This document shows positions 6,408-12,877 of a DNA stretch of 12,877 nt, in pieces; position 1 is the stretch's first letter; every line of letters begins with the position of its first letter. The position numbers and the translations under genes are program-made. The notes under the pieces are model-generated. The model made no database searches, was not told the DNA's origin, and saw only the letters and a program-made list of their open reading frames with translations. This DNA is from Bacillota bacterium (GTDB taxonomy: Bacteria; Bacillota; Bacilli; Paenibacillales; Paenibacillaceae), in assembly GCA_023386495.1 (NCBI GenBank), contig JAEWJS010000033.1:1-12877 (forward strand), read 5' to 3'.

Positions 6408-6423
6408 TCGGGACAATTGTCAA
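6395..6423 (-). promoter_or_regulatory. Sigma-A promoter of ahpCF
   Basis: On the minus strand a perfect TTGACA (6418-6423) and TATTAT (6395-6400) are separated by the optimal 17 bases. The start point should be near 6388, giving a leader of about 45 bases. Such a strong promoter needs a repressor, in line with the PerR boxes that overlap it. Confidence 0.9.
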
Positions 6424-6558
6424 GTCTCGCTCTGCAAGACTGTGTCCCGCCTGCTGCTATTTCCTAAATTATAGCACTTCTTTTCCCCTTAAGATCAACA
6501 AAAAATGACAGCAGATTGACGAAATCATGACAGCTATTAATGAAGGAGACTTGATTGC

Positions 6559-7152
6559 ATGGAACGTTTGGATATTCGGCAGCACAAGGTTCAATCGATG
6601 GATGAGATTCGCGCGCTTATCGGGACGCCGCATGAAGCCGTCGTGAAGAAGAGCATCTCGATGATCGACGAGCAGGCGAAGTCCTACATCGCGTTATCGC
6701 CCCTCTTGTTCATCGCCACGTCCGACGGTCAGGGCAAATGCGACGTATCCCCGCGAGGCGACGAGCCCGGCTTCGTCCATGTCGCGAACTCGCAGCAACT
6801 GATCATTCCCGATCGGCCTGGCAACAGACGGGCAGACACGTTGTCCAATATTTTAAATTACCCCCACGCAGGATTGTTATTCATTATACCGGGAATGGAG
6901 GAGATTCTTCGCGTCAACGGCAGAGCGGCCGTCATTAAGGAGCATCCGATCCTTGAGGAGCTGACATTCAAGGGCAAGCCTGCCGTGCTCGGCATCGTCA
7001 TCGACGTCGAGGAATGTTTCATCCATTGCCCTCGCGCCTTGAAGCAGTCCGGCATCTGGGAAACCGAACGCTGGCCTGCGCCGGAATCGCTCCCGTCTGC
7101 GAACGAGATTTTCCTCGCCCACTTGCGCATTAACGGCTACAAGACGGAGTAG
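6559..7152 (+). CDS. FMN-dependent PNPOx-type flavoprotein, MSMEG_1061-like
   Basis: This 197-residue cytosolic protein has the split beta-barrel fold of pyridoxamine-phosphate oxidases. Family landmarks include the strand SPLLFIATSDGQGKCDVSP (47-65), then RGDEPGFV, the loop DRPGNRRADTLSNIL (85-99) thought to hold the flavin phosphate, and IPGMEEILRVNGRA (110-123). These are the hallmarks of the MSMEG_1061 subgroup, distinct from true PdxH, so a role in vitamin B6 synthesis should not be assumed. Members are presumed FMN or F420 oxidoreductases with unknown substrates. AAGGAG lies ten bases before the ATG. The gene starts 135 bases from the divergent ahpCF promoter and converges on the MocR-type gene. 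No clear promoter was found upstream. Confidence 0.88.
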   Translation: MERLDIRQHKVQSMDEIRALIGTPHEAVVKKSISMIDEQAKSYIALSPLLFIATSDGQGKCDVSPRGDEPGFVHVANSQQLIIPDRPGNRRADTLSNILNYPHAGLLFIIPGMEEILRVNGRAAVIKEHPILEELTFKGKPAVLGIVIDVEECFIHCPRALKQSGIWETERWPAPESLPSANEIFLAHLRINGYKTE

Positions 7153-7154
7153 GT

Positions 7155-7170
7155 CAGCCTATCCAGGCTG
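7155..7170. other. Short hairpin between convergent stop codons, weak terminator candidate
   Basis: CAGCCT-ATCC-AGGCTG is a perfect 6-bp stem with a 4-base loop, in the 29-base gap between the flavoprotein stop and the MocR-type stop. It is followed by the palindrome CGGCCGGCCG. There is no T tract on either strand, so termination here would be weak. Confidence 0.3.
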
Positions 7171-7181
7171 CGGCCGGCCGA

Positions 7182-8681
7182 TTACGTTATCCCGCTTAGC
7201 CCCTCGGCCGCTGCCCGTATCCGGCTAACGGCCTCGTCGATGCACGGCTCGTCCAGATGCGCGAAGCCGAACAGCGCGGATCGGCGCGCCGGCTCCTCCT
7301 CGAACCAATGTCGCCTGCCTCCCGACCACACCACGCCTGCTTGTCGGCAAGCCTCTGCCAACCGGTCATACGACGCCGGCGCCCCGCGCCACTCCCCGTA
7401 TACGTGAAGCCCCGCCTCTGCTGGGTACATATCGAACCATTCGGACAACGCTTCTTCCGCCCGCGTCCGAAATTGCTCCAACCGCCTGCCATAGATGCGC
7501 TGCATGCGCCTCAGATGGCGGGCATATTCGCCGTCTGCCATGAAGCTCGCGAGCGCCCGCTGCCAGACGAGGCCCGTCGGATGCGGCTCCGTCCAGAATT
7601 TCGCGCGGCGGAACGGCTCGACGAGCCGCTCGGGCAGCACCGCATAGCCGATGCGAACATCCGCATGCAGCGACTTCGAGAAGGAGCCTACATATACGAT
7701 GCGGCCCTCTCTATCCATCGCCTTGAGCGGCTCGATCGGCCGTCCGCCCCAGCGGAATTCGCTGTCGTAATCATCCTCGACGATAACGGCATCGCGACGA
7801 GAAGCCCACTCGAGCAGCGCGATTCGGCGTTCCAGCGGCAGCACCGCGCCTGTCGGGAATTGCCTGGATGGCGTCACGAACAGCAGCTTCGCCTGCCAGT
7901 CGGCCGGCACGATGCCCGACTTGTCGACCGCGGCCGGCAGCGGTACGCCCCCGGCCGCCCTTATGGAGCGGCGGATGCCCGTGAAGCTTGGATTCTCTAT
8001 GACCGCTTGGCCGCCCTCTTCAATAAGCAGCATAGCCAACAGCGCAATGGCCTGCATCGAGCCGTTCGTCACCGCGATCTGCCTGGCCTCCGCTTGTATG
8101 CCTCGCTCCCGCGCCAGATGCGCGGCGATCGCCCGTCTGAGCCCCTCATGTCCCTCTGTCGCGAAGGCATTCGCTCGTTCTCGCTCCGTGAATTCCCGAA
8201 CGGCCGCATAGACGGCCCGCTTCCATTCCCCCGCAGGGAAAGCCGACATATCCGTCCTGCCCACGCGTAGATCGAGCTCCAGCATCGGCTCCGTCGCGAA
8301 CGTGTCGAACGATTCGCTGATGAATGCATCATCCATGATGCGCTGACCCCACGTCGACAGCATGATTGCGGCGTCTGTCGTATCTTCGCGCCACGCTGTG
8401 CTTAAGCTGGCTTGCCGATAGGCAGCGAACGTGCCCCTCCCTGTCTCTGAGCGGATATAACCGTCCGCGTAGAGCATGTCGTACACGGCATTCACGGTTC
8501 CGCGCGATATGCCCAGCTCGCCTGCGAGTTCCCTGGTAGCAGGCAGCCTGTCCCCCTGATTCAGCTCGCCCTGCAGCATCGCGCCGCGGACCGCCTCGAA
8601 CAGCGCATCCCGCATGCTTCGCCCTTCGGCGAGCAGTTGGCTGTATCGCGGTTTGATCAATAACAGCAGCTTCATATCCAC
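7182..8681 (-). CDS. MocR/PdxR-type regulator: GntR winged helix fused to aminotransferase-like domain
   Basis: This 499-residue protein has the standard MocR layout. Residues about 20-88 are a GntR winged helix (GDRLPATRELAGELGISRGT, then GYIRSETGRGTF). After a linker, residues about 130-495 form a fold-type I aminotransferase domain: the NPSFTG loop at 230-235, FVTPSRQFPTG at 268-278, EDDYDSEFRW at 302-311, and the PLP lysine Lys336 in YVGSFSKSLHADVRIGY. PLP should therefore bind. Family members sense PLP or an amino compound and act mostly as dimeric regulators rather than enzymes. Arg replaces the usual His in TPSHQFPTG. The GTG start has GGAGGG six bases upstream; an ATG two codons in is less well placed. 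It is divergent from the split-barrel flavoprotein gene at 8821, its likely target. I do not call it PdxR because no pdxS or pdxT is adjacent. Confidence 0.93.
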   Translation of the reverse strand: MDMKLLLLIKPRYSQLLAEGRSMRDALFEAVRGAMLQGELNQGDRLPATRELAGELGISRGTVNAVYDMLYADGYIRSETGRGTFAAYRQASLSTAWREDTTDAAIMLSTWGQRIMDDAFISESFDTFATEPMLELDLRVGRTDMSAFPAGEWKRAVYAAVREFTERERANAFATEGHEGLRRAIAAHLARERGIQAEARQIAVTNGSMQAIALLAMLLIEEGGQAVIENPSFTGIRRSIRAAGGVPLPAAVDKSGIVPADWQAKLLFVTPSRQFPTGAVLPLERRIALLEWASRRDAVIVEDDYDSEFRWGGRPIEPLKAMDREGRIVYVGSFSKSLHADVRIGYAVLPERLVEPFRRAKFWTEPHPTGLVWQRALASFMADGEYARHLRRMQRIYGRRLEQFRTRAEEALSEWFDMYPAEAGLHVYGEWRGAPASYDRLAEACRQAGVVWSGGRRHWFEEEPARRSALFGFAHLDEPCIDEAVSRIRAAAEGLSGIT

Positions 8682-8713
8682 CTGTATCCCTCCAATAGCC
8701 TCGCGCCGTCTTT

Positions 8714-8759
8714 ATTGGTCCATTGAAAATAATATGAATTGGATCTTTTTCATTGTCAA
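8714..8759 (-). promoter_or_regulatory. Promoter and candidate operator of the MocR-type gene
   Basis: On the minus strand TTGACA (8754-8759) precedes either CATATT (8731-8736, 17-base spacer) or TATTAT (8729-8734, 19-base spacer). The same stretch holds repeated short words on the plus strand: ATTGGTC (8714-8720) and ATTGGATC (8738-8745), and CATTG at 8721 and 8751. MocR proteins often bind direct repeats, so this is where the operator would be expected. The promoter is fairly clear; the operator is a guess. Confidence 0.55.
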
Positions 8760-8820
8760 TCCCGAACGTACACTAGTGAATATACGCAATCGTTACCAAT
8801 GATTGAATAGGAGAGCATGC

Positions 8821-9492
8821 GTGAATGAGAGGAATGAGAGGATGAGGCAAATGCGCAGACAAGAATTCGAGACGACCGATCCGCGCGAGGTCGAGCAGTT
8901 CCTAGAGGAGATGTCATTCGGGTATCTGGGGACGGTGCGGAGCGACGGTGCGCCGTCGATCACGCCGCTAAACTTTGTGTATCGCAACGGGAACGTTTAT
9001 TTTCACGGAAGCAGGGCCGGCGAGAAAATGGCTTCCCTAAGCAAAGAATCGCGTGTCACGTTCGCCGTGGCGAAGGAGTACGCGATCATTCCTTCTTATT
9101 TCACCGACCCGCTCATGGCTTGTCCGGCGACCGCCTTCTTCAAGTCGGTATTGATCGACGGCACCGCTGAAGTCGTCAGCGACCTGAGCGAGAAGGCGGA
9201 TGCGCTTGAGGCGCTGATGCGGAAGCTGCAGCCGGAGGGCGGCTACAAGCCGATCGATGCGGAGGACCGCGATTACTTTCCTCGTCTGAAGGGAGTGGCC
9301 GTCGTGAAGATCGTGCCGACCCGCGTGACGGGCAAGTTCAAATTCGGTCAGAATAAGCGCGAGGACGAGCTGCGCGAAGTGATGGACGGCCTGGCGAAGC
9401 GGAATGCGCCGATGGACGACGAGACGCGGGAGCTGATGCTGCGCTACTGTCCGCATGCCGCATCCATGCACAGCGAGGGGCTCGGCGACTAG
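8821..9492 (+). CDS. Pyridoxamine 5'-phosphate oxidase family flavoprotein (NimA-like)
   Basis: This 223-residue cytosolic protein has the FMN-binding split-barrel fold. It begins with a helix (DPREVEQFLEEMSFGYLGTV), then the strand pair SDGAPSITPLNFVYRNGNVYF (41-61). HGSRAGEKMASL (62-73), the probable flavin-phosphate site, is followed by VTFAVA. FFKSVLIDGTAEVV and GVAVVKIVPTRVTGKF supply the later barrel strands. Relatives include nitroimidazole-resistance NimA proteins and haem- or flavin-binding proteins of unknown substrate. The chosen start is GTG with AGGAG seven bases upstream. A TTG six codons earlier has no usable binding site, and ATG codons at 8842 and 8851 are possible alternatives. 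It is divergent from the MocR-type regulator, which is the arrangement seen when such a regulator controls its neighbour. Its stop codon overlaps that of the AraC-type gene on the other strand. Confidence 0.88.
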   Translation: MNERNERMRQMRRQEFETTDPREVEQFLEEMSFGYLGTVRSDGAPSITPLNFVYRNGNVYFHGSRAGEKMASLSKESRVTFAVAKEYAIIPSYFTDPLMACPATAFFKSVLIDGTAEVVSDLSEKADALEALMRKLQPEGGYKPIDAEDRDYFPRLKGVAVVKIVPTRVTGKFKFGQNKREDELREVMDGLAKRNAPMDDETRELMLRYCPHAASMHSEGLGD

Positions 9493-10274
9493 CGGATCTC
9501 GGATGGGCTCTTCCCCGTATATTGCTTGAATTGGCGGCTGAAGAAAAAGATATCTCGGTATCCCAACGCATCCGCCACCTCTGTGACGTTCATGCCGACA
9601 TGCATCAAGAGGTGCTGCGCGCGCTCGATCCGGCTGCGGATCATATAGCTCTGCACGGAAGTCCCGATCATCTCCTTGAACTTGATCGAGAAATAGCGCG
9701 GCGACAGATTCGCTCTGAGCGCCAGATCCTCGACGCGATGCTGAATGCCGGGATTCTGGCGGATGTAATTCGCGATCTCGTGAATGGCCTCGGTCAATTG
9801 GTTGCTCGCCTTGCGTTCGACCGGATTCTCCTTATCTTCGCGCAGCAATTGAATGAGGAGCATCTTCAGTATGAGGCGCGCCTCTTCTTCGGCACCGTAG
9901 GTCTGTACGAGGAACAGCCGCACGTAACGCGCGAGCAGATGCTCGAACTCGACCATGTCGCGAATCGTCCGGTACGACACCGGAATCTCCGAAGGCGTCT
10001 CCTTCACGTCAAAATGGATGTACGTAAGCACCAGCGGCCGCTGCGGGTTATGCGTGGCGGTCGGATGGTCGCCCGGGCGGAACAAGAAGCAGCTGCCCTC
10101 CCCCACCTCGAATTGCCGATCGCCGAGCTCGACCGTTCCTTCTCCGCTCCAGACGTAGAACAGGTCGTAATTCGCGAGCGCTCTCTCCCTCTTCTGCCAC
10201 TTCCAGTTCGGTTCGCAGACGATCTTGGCGAAAGCCGGCAGCAGTTCAAGCGATGATGGCGATAGATGCAGCAT
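9489..10274 (-). CDS. AraC-family regulator with cupin-type sensor domain
   Basis: This is a 261-residue regulator. Residues about 20-95 form a cupin-like sensing barrel with the pattern typical of AraC proteins that bind small molecules: YVWSGEGTVELGDRQFEVGEG, then FLFRPGDHPTATHNP. Residues 163-261 are the double helix-turn-helix. The first is VEDLALRANLSPRYFSIKFK (181-200). The second lies within 228-250 and carries the family signature GYRDIFFFSRQFKQYTGKSP. Proteins of this layout in Paenibacillus usually respond to sugars and activate uptake or hydrolase genes, but no such gene is adjacent, so the target is unknown. GGAGA lies ten bases before the ATG. It converges on the NimA-like gene with overlapping stops and is divergent from the aminotransferase gene at 10506. 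Confidence 0.93.
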   Translation of the reverse strand: MLHLSPSSLELLPAFAKIVCEPNWKWQKRERALANYDLFYVWSGEGTVELGDRQFEVGEGSCFLFRPGDHPTATHNPQRPLVLTYIHFDVKETPSEIPVSYRTIRDMVEFEHLLARYVRLFLVQTYGAEEEARLILKMLLIQLLREDKENPVERKASNQLTEAIHEIANYIRQNPGIQHRVEDLALRANLSPRYFSIKFKEMIGTSVQSYMIRSRIERAQHLLMHVGMNVTEVADALGYRDIFFFSRQFKQYTGKSPSEIR

Positions 10275-10346
10275 GGTTAGCGCGTCTCCTTATCCATTAG
10301 TGATCTCGTCAACGTAAAGCTCCGTTCCGTCATGCATATTGCATTC

Positions 10347-10375
10347 ATGATACAACAGGCCTGTCAGCACGGCAA
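10347..10375 (-). promoter_or_regulatory. Promoter candidate of the AraC-type gene
   Basis: On the minus strand TTGCCG (10370-10375) and TATCAT (10347-10352) are separated by 17 bases. The match is moderate (4 of 6 and 5 of 6). The leader would be about 65 bases. Confidence 0.5.
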
Positions 10376-10424
10376 CAATCGACAAAAAAAGTTCGGTCTT
10401 CGATGTTTCTACGCAGGCAAAAAG

Positions 10425-10433
10425 TGTTATAAT
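10425..10433 (+). promoter_or_regulatory. Extended -10 promoter of the aminotransferase gene
   Basis: TGTTATAAT is a perfect TATAAT hexamer preceded by TGN, the extended -10 form that can work without a good -35. The sequence 17 bases upstream (GTTTCT, 10405-10410) is a poor -35. The start point would be near 10440, leaving a 65-base leader before the ATG. Confidence 0.75.
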
Positions 10434-10505
10434 AGTCGCCAAAAGGTCAGGCGGGCAGAAAGCCATGCGGCGCCGATTCATTCACTTGGAAGGATGAGAG
10501 GTTTC

Positions 10506-11816
10506 ATGAATCCACTTGCTCAACAATTGAACGTCACCATCGAACGGGATAACCCCCACGTACACGCGCTGTTGTCGGACCTCGGCAGAGCGATTTATTT
10601 TCCGAAGGTCGGCATCTTAAGCCAATCCGCGGAAGCCAAGACGAAGGCGAACAAATTCAATGCCACGATCGGCATCGCGCTCGAGAACGGACAGCCGATG
10701 CACCTCAAGGCGATCCAGGATACGCTGTCCGCATACGCGCCGAAGGATCTGTACGAATACGCGCCGCCGGCCGGCAAGCCGGAGCTGCGTACCGCTTGGC
10801 GTGCGAAGATGATTCAGGAGAATCCTTCGCTTGCAGATAAGTCGTTCGGCAATCCGATTGCGACGAACGCGCTGACGCATGGCCTCAGCATCGTTGCCGA
10901 TCTATTCGCGGATGCTGGCGATGCCGTCATTATCCCGAATAAGAACTGGGAGAACTATGAATTGACGTTCGGCGTCCGCCGCGGTGCCGTAATCGTCGAA
11001 TATCCGCTCTACAACGAGCAGAACCGCTTCAACAGCAACGGACTGCGGGACGCCCTGCTTGCGCAGAAGAGCAAGGGTAAGGCGATCGTCGTCCTCAATT
11101 TCCCGAACAACCCGACCGGCTATACGCCGGGCCGCGAAGAATGCGACGAGATCGTCGCCGCGCTGCTGGAGGCGGCAGAAGCCGGCATCAATGTCGTCGC
11201 CGTGACGGACGACGCATACTTCGGCCTCTTCTTTGAAGATTCCGTGCATGAATCGCTCTTCGGCAAGCTGGCGCAGCTGCATCCGCGCATCCTGCCGATC
11301 AAAGTAGACGGCGCGACCAAGGAAGAATACGTCTGGGGCTTCCGCGTCGGCTTCATCACTTACGCTTCGAATTCGGCGGACGTGCTCGCGGCGCTCGAGC
11401 AGAAGACGCTCGGCATTATTCGTTCGACGATCTCCAGCGGGCCGCATCCGTCACAGACTTTCGTGCTGCGCGCGCTGCAATCGCCGGATTTTGAAGCGCA
11501 GAAGAACGAGAAGTATGCGATTATGAAAGGCCGCGCCAACCGTGTGAAGGAGCTGCTCGACAGCGGCCGGTTCGGCGATGTGTGGGAATACTATCCGTTC
11601 AACTCCGGCTATTTCATGTGCCTCAAGCTGAAGGACGTGTCGGCCGAAGCCGTGCGCACGCACCTGTTGGACCAGTATGGCATCGGCACGATCGCGCTAG
11701 GCGAGACCGATCTCCGCGTGGCATTCTCGTGCATCGAGGAGCAGCATCTCGAAGAGCTGTTCGATCTGATTCACAGTGCCGTGAAGGATGTAGCCGCGGC
11801 GAAAGCCCGCGCGTAA
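10506..11816 (+). CDS. PLP-dependent aminotransferase, class I/II fold
   Basis: This 436-residue cytosolic enzyme is of fold type I. Visible elements are the substrate-entry region KVGILSQ, the cofactor-stacking part WENY (148-151), LNFPNNPTG (197-205) with the conserved Asn202, and DDAYFG (235-240) with the Asp that contacts the pyridine nitrogen. The Schiff-base lysine is most likely Lys272 in DGATKEEYVWGFRVG. Arg404 in TDLRVAFS is placed to bind the substrate carboxylate, like Arg386 of aspartate aminotransferase. The exact amino donor cannot be told from sequence. The Gly-Ala-Thr-Lys context differs from the usual SxSK. The ATG has GAGAGG four bases and AAGGA eleven bases upstream; the frame is open further upstream, but that part spans the promoter. 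It is a single-gene unit with an extended -10 promoter and a strong terminator. The neighbouring AraC-type gene is divergent and could regulate it, but no operator was found. Confidence 0.92.
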   Translation: MNPLAQQLNVTIERDNPHVHALLSDLGRAIYFPKVGILSQSAEAKTKANKFNATIGIALENGQPMHLKAIQDTLSAYAPKDLYEYAPPAGKPELRTAWRAKMIQENPSLADKSFGNPIATNALTHGLSIVADLFADAGDAVIIPNKNWENYELTFGVRRGAVIVEYPLYNEQNRFNSNGLRDALLAQKSKGKAIVVLNFPNNPTGYTPGREECDEIVAALLEAAEAGINVVAVTDDAYFGLFFEDSVHESLFGKLAQLHPRILPIKVDGATKEEYVWGFRVGFITYASNSADVLAALEQKTLGIIRSTISSGPHPSQTFVLRALQSPDFEAQKNEKYAIMKGRANRVKELLDSGRFGDVWEYYPFNSGYFMCLKLKDVSAEAVRTHLLDQYGIGTIALGETDLRVAFSCIEEQHLEELFDLIHSAVKDVAAAKARA

Positions 11817-11839
11817 TAAGCCCGTATAGCAATGCCCCT

Positions 11840-11885
11840 AAGCCGCATTCGATCCTCGCGATCGGATGCGGCTTCTCTGTTGTTG
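11840..11885 (+). terminator. Rho-independent terminator of the aminotransferase gene
   Basis: AAGCCGCATTCGATC (11840-11854) and GATCGGATGCGGCTT (11860-11874) form a 15-bp stem with one G-U pair and the loop CTCGC. The downstream tract is only moderately T-rich (CTCTGTTGTTG). It lies 23 bases after the stop codon and 26 bases before the convergent acetyltransferase stop, so it may act for both. Confidence 0.85.
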
Positions 11886-11900
11886 CGGGTATCGCGGCCC

Positions 11901-12410
11901 TCAATACCTGTATACCATGAGGTCTTCGTCATAATAGCGGCCGTTATGCTTCAGCGCATTGCGCTCGCAGCCATACGTCACGAACCCGAGCGCCTCATAC
12001 AGCTTCCTCGCAGGGGCATTGTCGGTCACGACCGTTAAATTCACCTGCTCCAGACCGCCCTGCTCGCTTGCCTTCTGCAGCATCACTGTCATCAGCGCGC
12101 GCCCCGCTCCCTTGCCTCGGCAGTTAGGCGAGACGAACATGCCGTACACGCTGCCCTTATGGGCGGCCTTCACGCTCGTCTCGCGCACGAAGGTTACGAT
12201 CCCGACCAGCATGCCATCCTCGTTATGAGCTCCCAGCGTGAATTTGTGGTCCGTCGGCACCAGGCGGTCCCTAACCGACTCCAGCGTGAACGCCGCTTCG
12301 CGCTCGTACGTCGATCCGAATGCCTCGGGATCGCTTCTCAGCGCTTCTAGGCGGATATGCCGGTATGACTCCGCATCGGCTGCGTCCAATACTCGAATGC
12401 ACCAGTCCAT
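11901..12410 (-). CDS. GNAT-family N-acetyltransferase
   Basis: This 169-residue cytosolic enzyme would transfer an acetyl group from acetyl-CoA to an amine. Motif A is GSVYGMFVSPNCRGKGAGRALM (86-107), with RGKGAG as the pyrophosphate-binding loop. Motif B is NAPARKLYEALGF (131-143), where the Tyr is the usual general acid. The N-terminal part, RHIRLEALRSDPEAFGSTY, is typical of a large subgroup often annotated near RimI or phosphinothricin-type acetyltransferases; the substrate is unknown. The ATG has AGGAGG nine bases upstream, inside the end of the Nudix gene. The frame continues upstream, but only as an antiphase overlap of that gene. It starts four bases after the Nudix stop, so it is almost certainly co-transcribed and translationally coupled. 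Confidence 0.92.
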   Translation of the reverse strand: MDWCIRVLDAADAESYRHIRLEALRSDPEAFGSTYEREAAFTLESVRDRLVPTDHKFTLGAHNEDGMLVGIVTFVRETSVKAAHKGSVYGMFVSPNCRGKGAGRALMTVMLQKASEQGGLEQVNLTVVTDNAPARKLYEALGFVTYGCERNALKHNGRYYDEDLMVYRY

Positions 12411-12414
12411 GCTT

Positions 12415-12877
12415 CTACGCCTCCTCTCGCTGTCCTCTACGATAGTCGAGGAGCTTCTTATCGATCTCCGCGATCGGCTCCTCGCCGGCGTCCGACATGC
12501 CGTCCCATAGCATGATCGATGCTGCTTCATCATTCTCCGTGAAAACCGCCAACCGATCGATTCGTCCCTGAAAGAGTGCACCGTATTCCGTTCGCTCAGG
12601 ACCGTGATAGCTTGGCTGAAGCCTGAACTTCATGAGCCCCAGGAAGGATACGTCTCTGTCGGCGAGGCTCTGATTCGTCTCCTCGCGCAGTTCCCTGATG
12701 ACGCATTGTCTCGCCGTCTCCCCCTCTTCGATCACGCCGCCGGGCAGCTCCCAGCAGCGATTCCATTTGCTATAGAGGAACAGGTACTTTCCCTCGTACT
12801 CTGCGACGATAAGCGCATGCGTCAACGGCGCGTCGAGTGCGGTTGCGTCAAGCTGCGCTTCGTCGATACGGATGAAT
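12415..12877 (-). CDS. Nudix hydrolase (partial at window edge)
   Basis: The encoded protein hydrolyses a nucleoside diphosphate linked to another group. The Nudix box is visible as GGVIEEGETARQCV followed by IRELREETNQ. It carries the invariant Gly, Glu and RExxEE residues that bind magnesium, while the last Gly of the consensus is Asn. WNRCWELPGG just before it is typical of MutT/YtkD-like members. A TTG at 12825 could serve as start, but the frame is open through the window edge and its extra residues (FIRIDEAQLDATALDAPLTH) read as protein, so the true start probably lies outside. The C-terminal part, including ENDEAASIMLWDGM, resembles the usual closing substrate-recognition region. It is the upstream gene of a two-gene unit with the acetyltransferase. 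Confidence 0.88.
   Translation of the reverse strand, partial: FIRIDEAQLDATALDAPLTHALIVAEYEGKYLFLYSKWNRCWELPGGVIEEGETARQCVIRELREETNQSLADRDVSFLGLMKFRLQPSYHGPERTEYGALFQGRIDRLAVFTENDEAASIMLWDGMSDAGEEPIAEIDKKLLDYRRGQREEA

Noticed and set aside
7257..8270. A 337-codon plus-strand frame antisense to the MocR-type gene.
   Set aside because: Same reasons: it mirrors a GC-rich gene, has no domain pattern, and lies in low-complexity Arg/Pro/Ala sequence.
7182..8681. Calling the MocR-type protein PdxR.
   Set aside because: There are no pdxS or pdxT genes beside it, and many MocR regulators are unrelated to B6 synthesis.
10332..10505. An upstream extension of the aminotransferase frame.
   Set aside because: It overlaps the extended -10 promoter, so the transcript would begin inside it. 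The ATG at 10506 has binding-site sequence and a sensible N-terminus.
12411..12581. An N-terminal extension of the acetyltransferase frame.
   Set aside because: It is out-of-frame translation of the Nudix gene end, with Arg/Ser-rich residues. The ATG at 12410 has a strong AGGAGG site.
1..12877. A large novel multi-gene system such as defence, secretion or biosynthesis.
   Set aside because: All genes fall in familiar families in short independent units; no nuclease, toxin, ATPase, transposase or synthase cluster was seen. The novelty is limited to single-gene architecture and non-coding repeats.

Overview
The window looks like a chromosomal segment of a low-copy-repeat Firmicute, most likely Paenibacillus or a close relative. 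The grounds are strong AGGAGG-type ribosome binding sites, GTG and TTG starts, a near-consensus PerR box in front of ahpCF, sigma-A-type promoters, rho-independent terminators with long stems, and a moderate to high GC content. Species assignment is inference from gene content only. There are no rRNA or tRNA genes, transposases, phage genes or CRISPR arrays. The density of one-gene transcription units, each with its own regulator, is typical of Paenibacillus.

Layout, left to right. (1) 1-939: the 3' part of an ECF-type sigma factor gene, cut by the window edge. It carries a long C-terminal extension that resembles an MA-like metallopeptidase domain without its zinc motif. (2) 1052-2907: a divergent pair, a helix-turn-helix regulator with an MmyB-type ligand-binding domain (minus) and an NADP(H)-type short-chain dehydrogenase (plus). 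They share a 197-bp control region with a 9-bp inverted repeat. (3) 2920-3810: a one-protein fusion of a MerR DNA-binding domain with a GGDEF domain (signature HGDEF), behind a promoter with a 19-bp spacer of the kind MerR proteins activate. (4) 3823-4233: a 411-bp gap with a cluster of small palindromes and the ahpF terminator. (5) 4234-6342: the ahpC-ahpF peroxidase operon (minus), with a promoter, one strong PerR box, a second weaker one, and a terminator. (6) 6559-9492: two FMN split-barrel (PNPOx-like) flavoproteins on either side of a MocR/PdxR-type regulator. (7) 9489-10274: an AraC-family regulator with a cupin-type sensor domain. (8) 10506-11816: a fold-type I PLP aminotransferase with extended -10 promoter and strong terminator. 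(9) 11901-12877: a Nudix hydrolase (cut by the right edge) followed 4 bases later by a GNAT acetyltransferase, both on the minus strand.

How the parts work together: ahpC and ahpF form a complete NADH-driven peroxide reductase under probable PerR control. The XRE/SDR pair, the MocR/PNPOx-like pair and the MerR-GGDEF gene each look like small self-contained sensor-response units. I saw no large multi-gene novel system such as a defence island or biosynthetic cluster. The most unusual single items are the MerR-GGDEF fusion with its matching promoter, the sigma factor with a dead-looking peptidase-like tail, and the palindrome cluster at 3958-4130.
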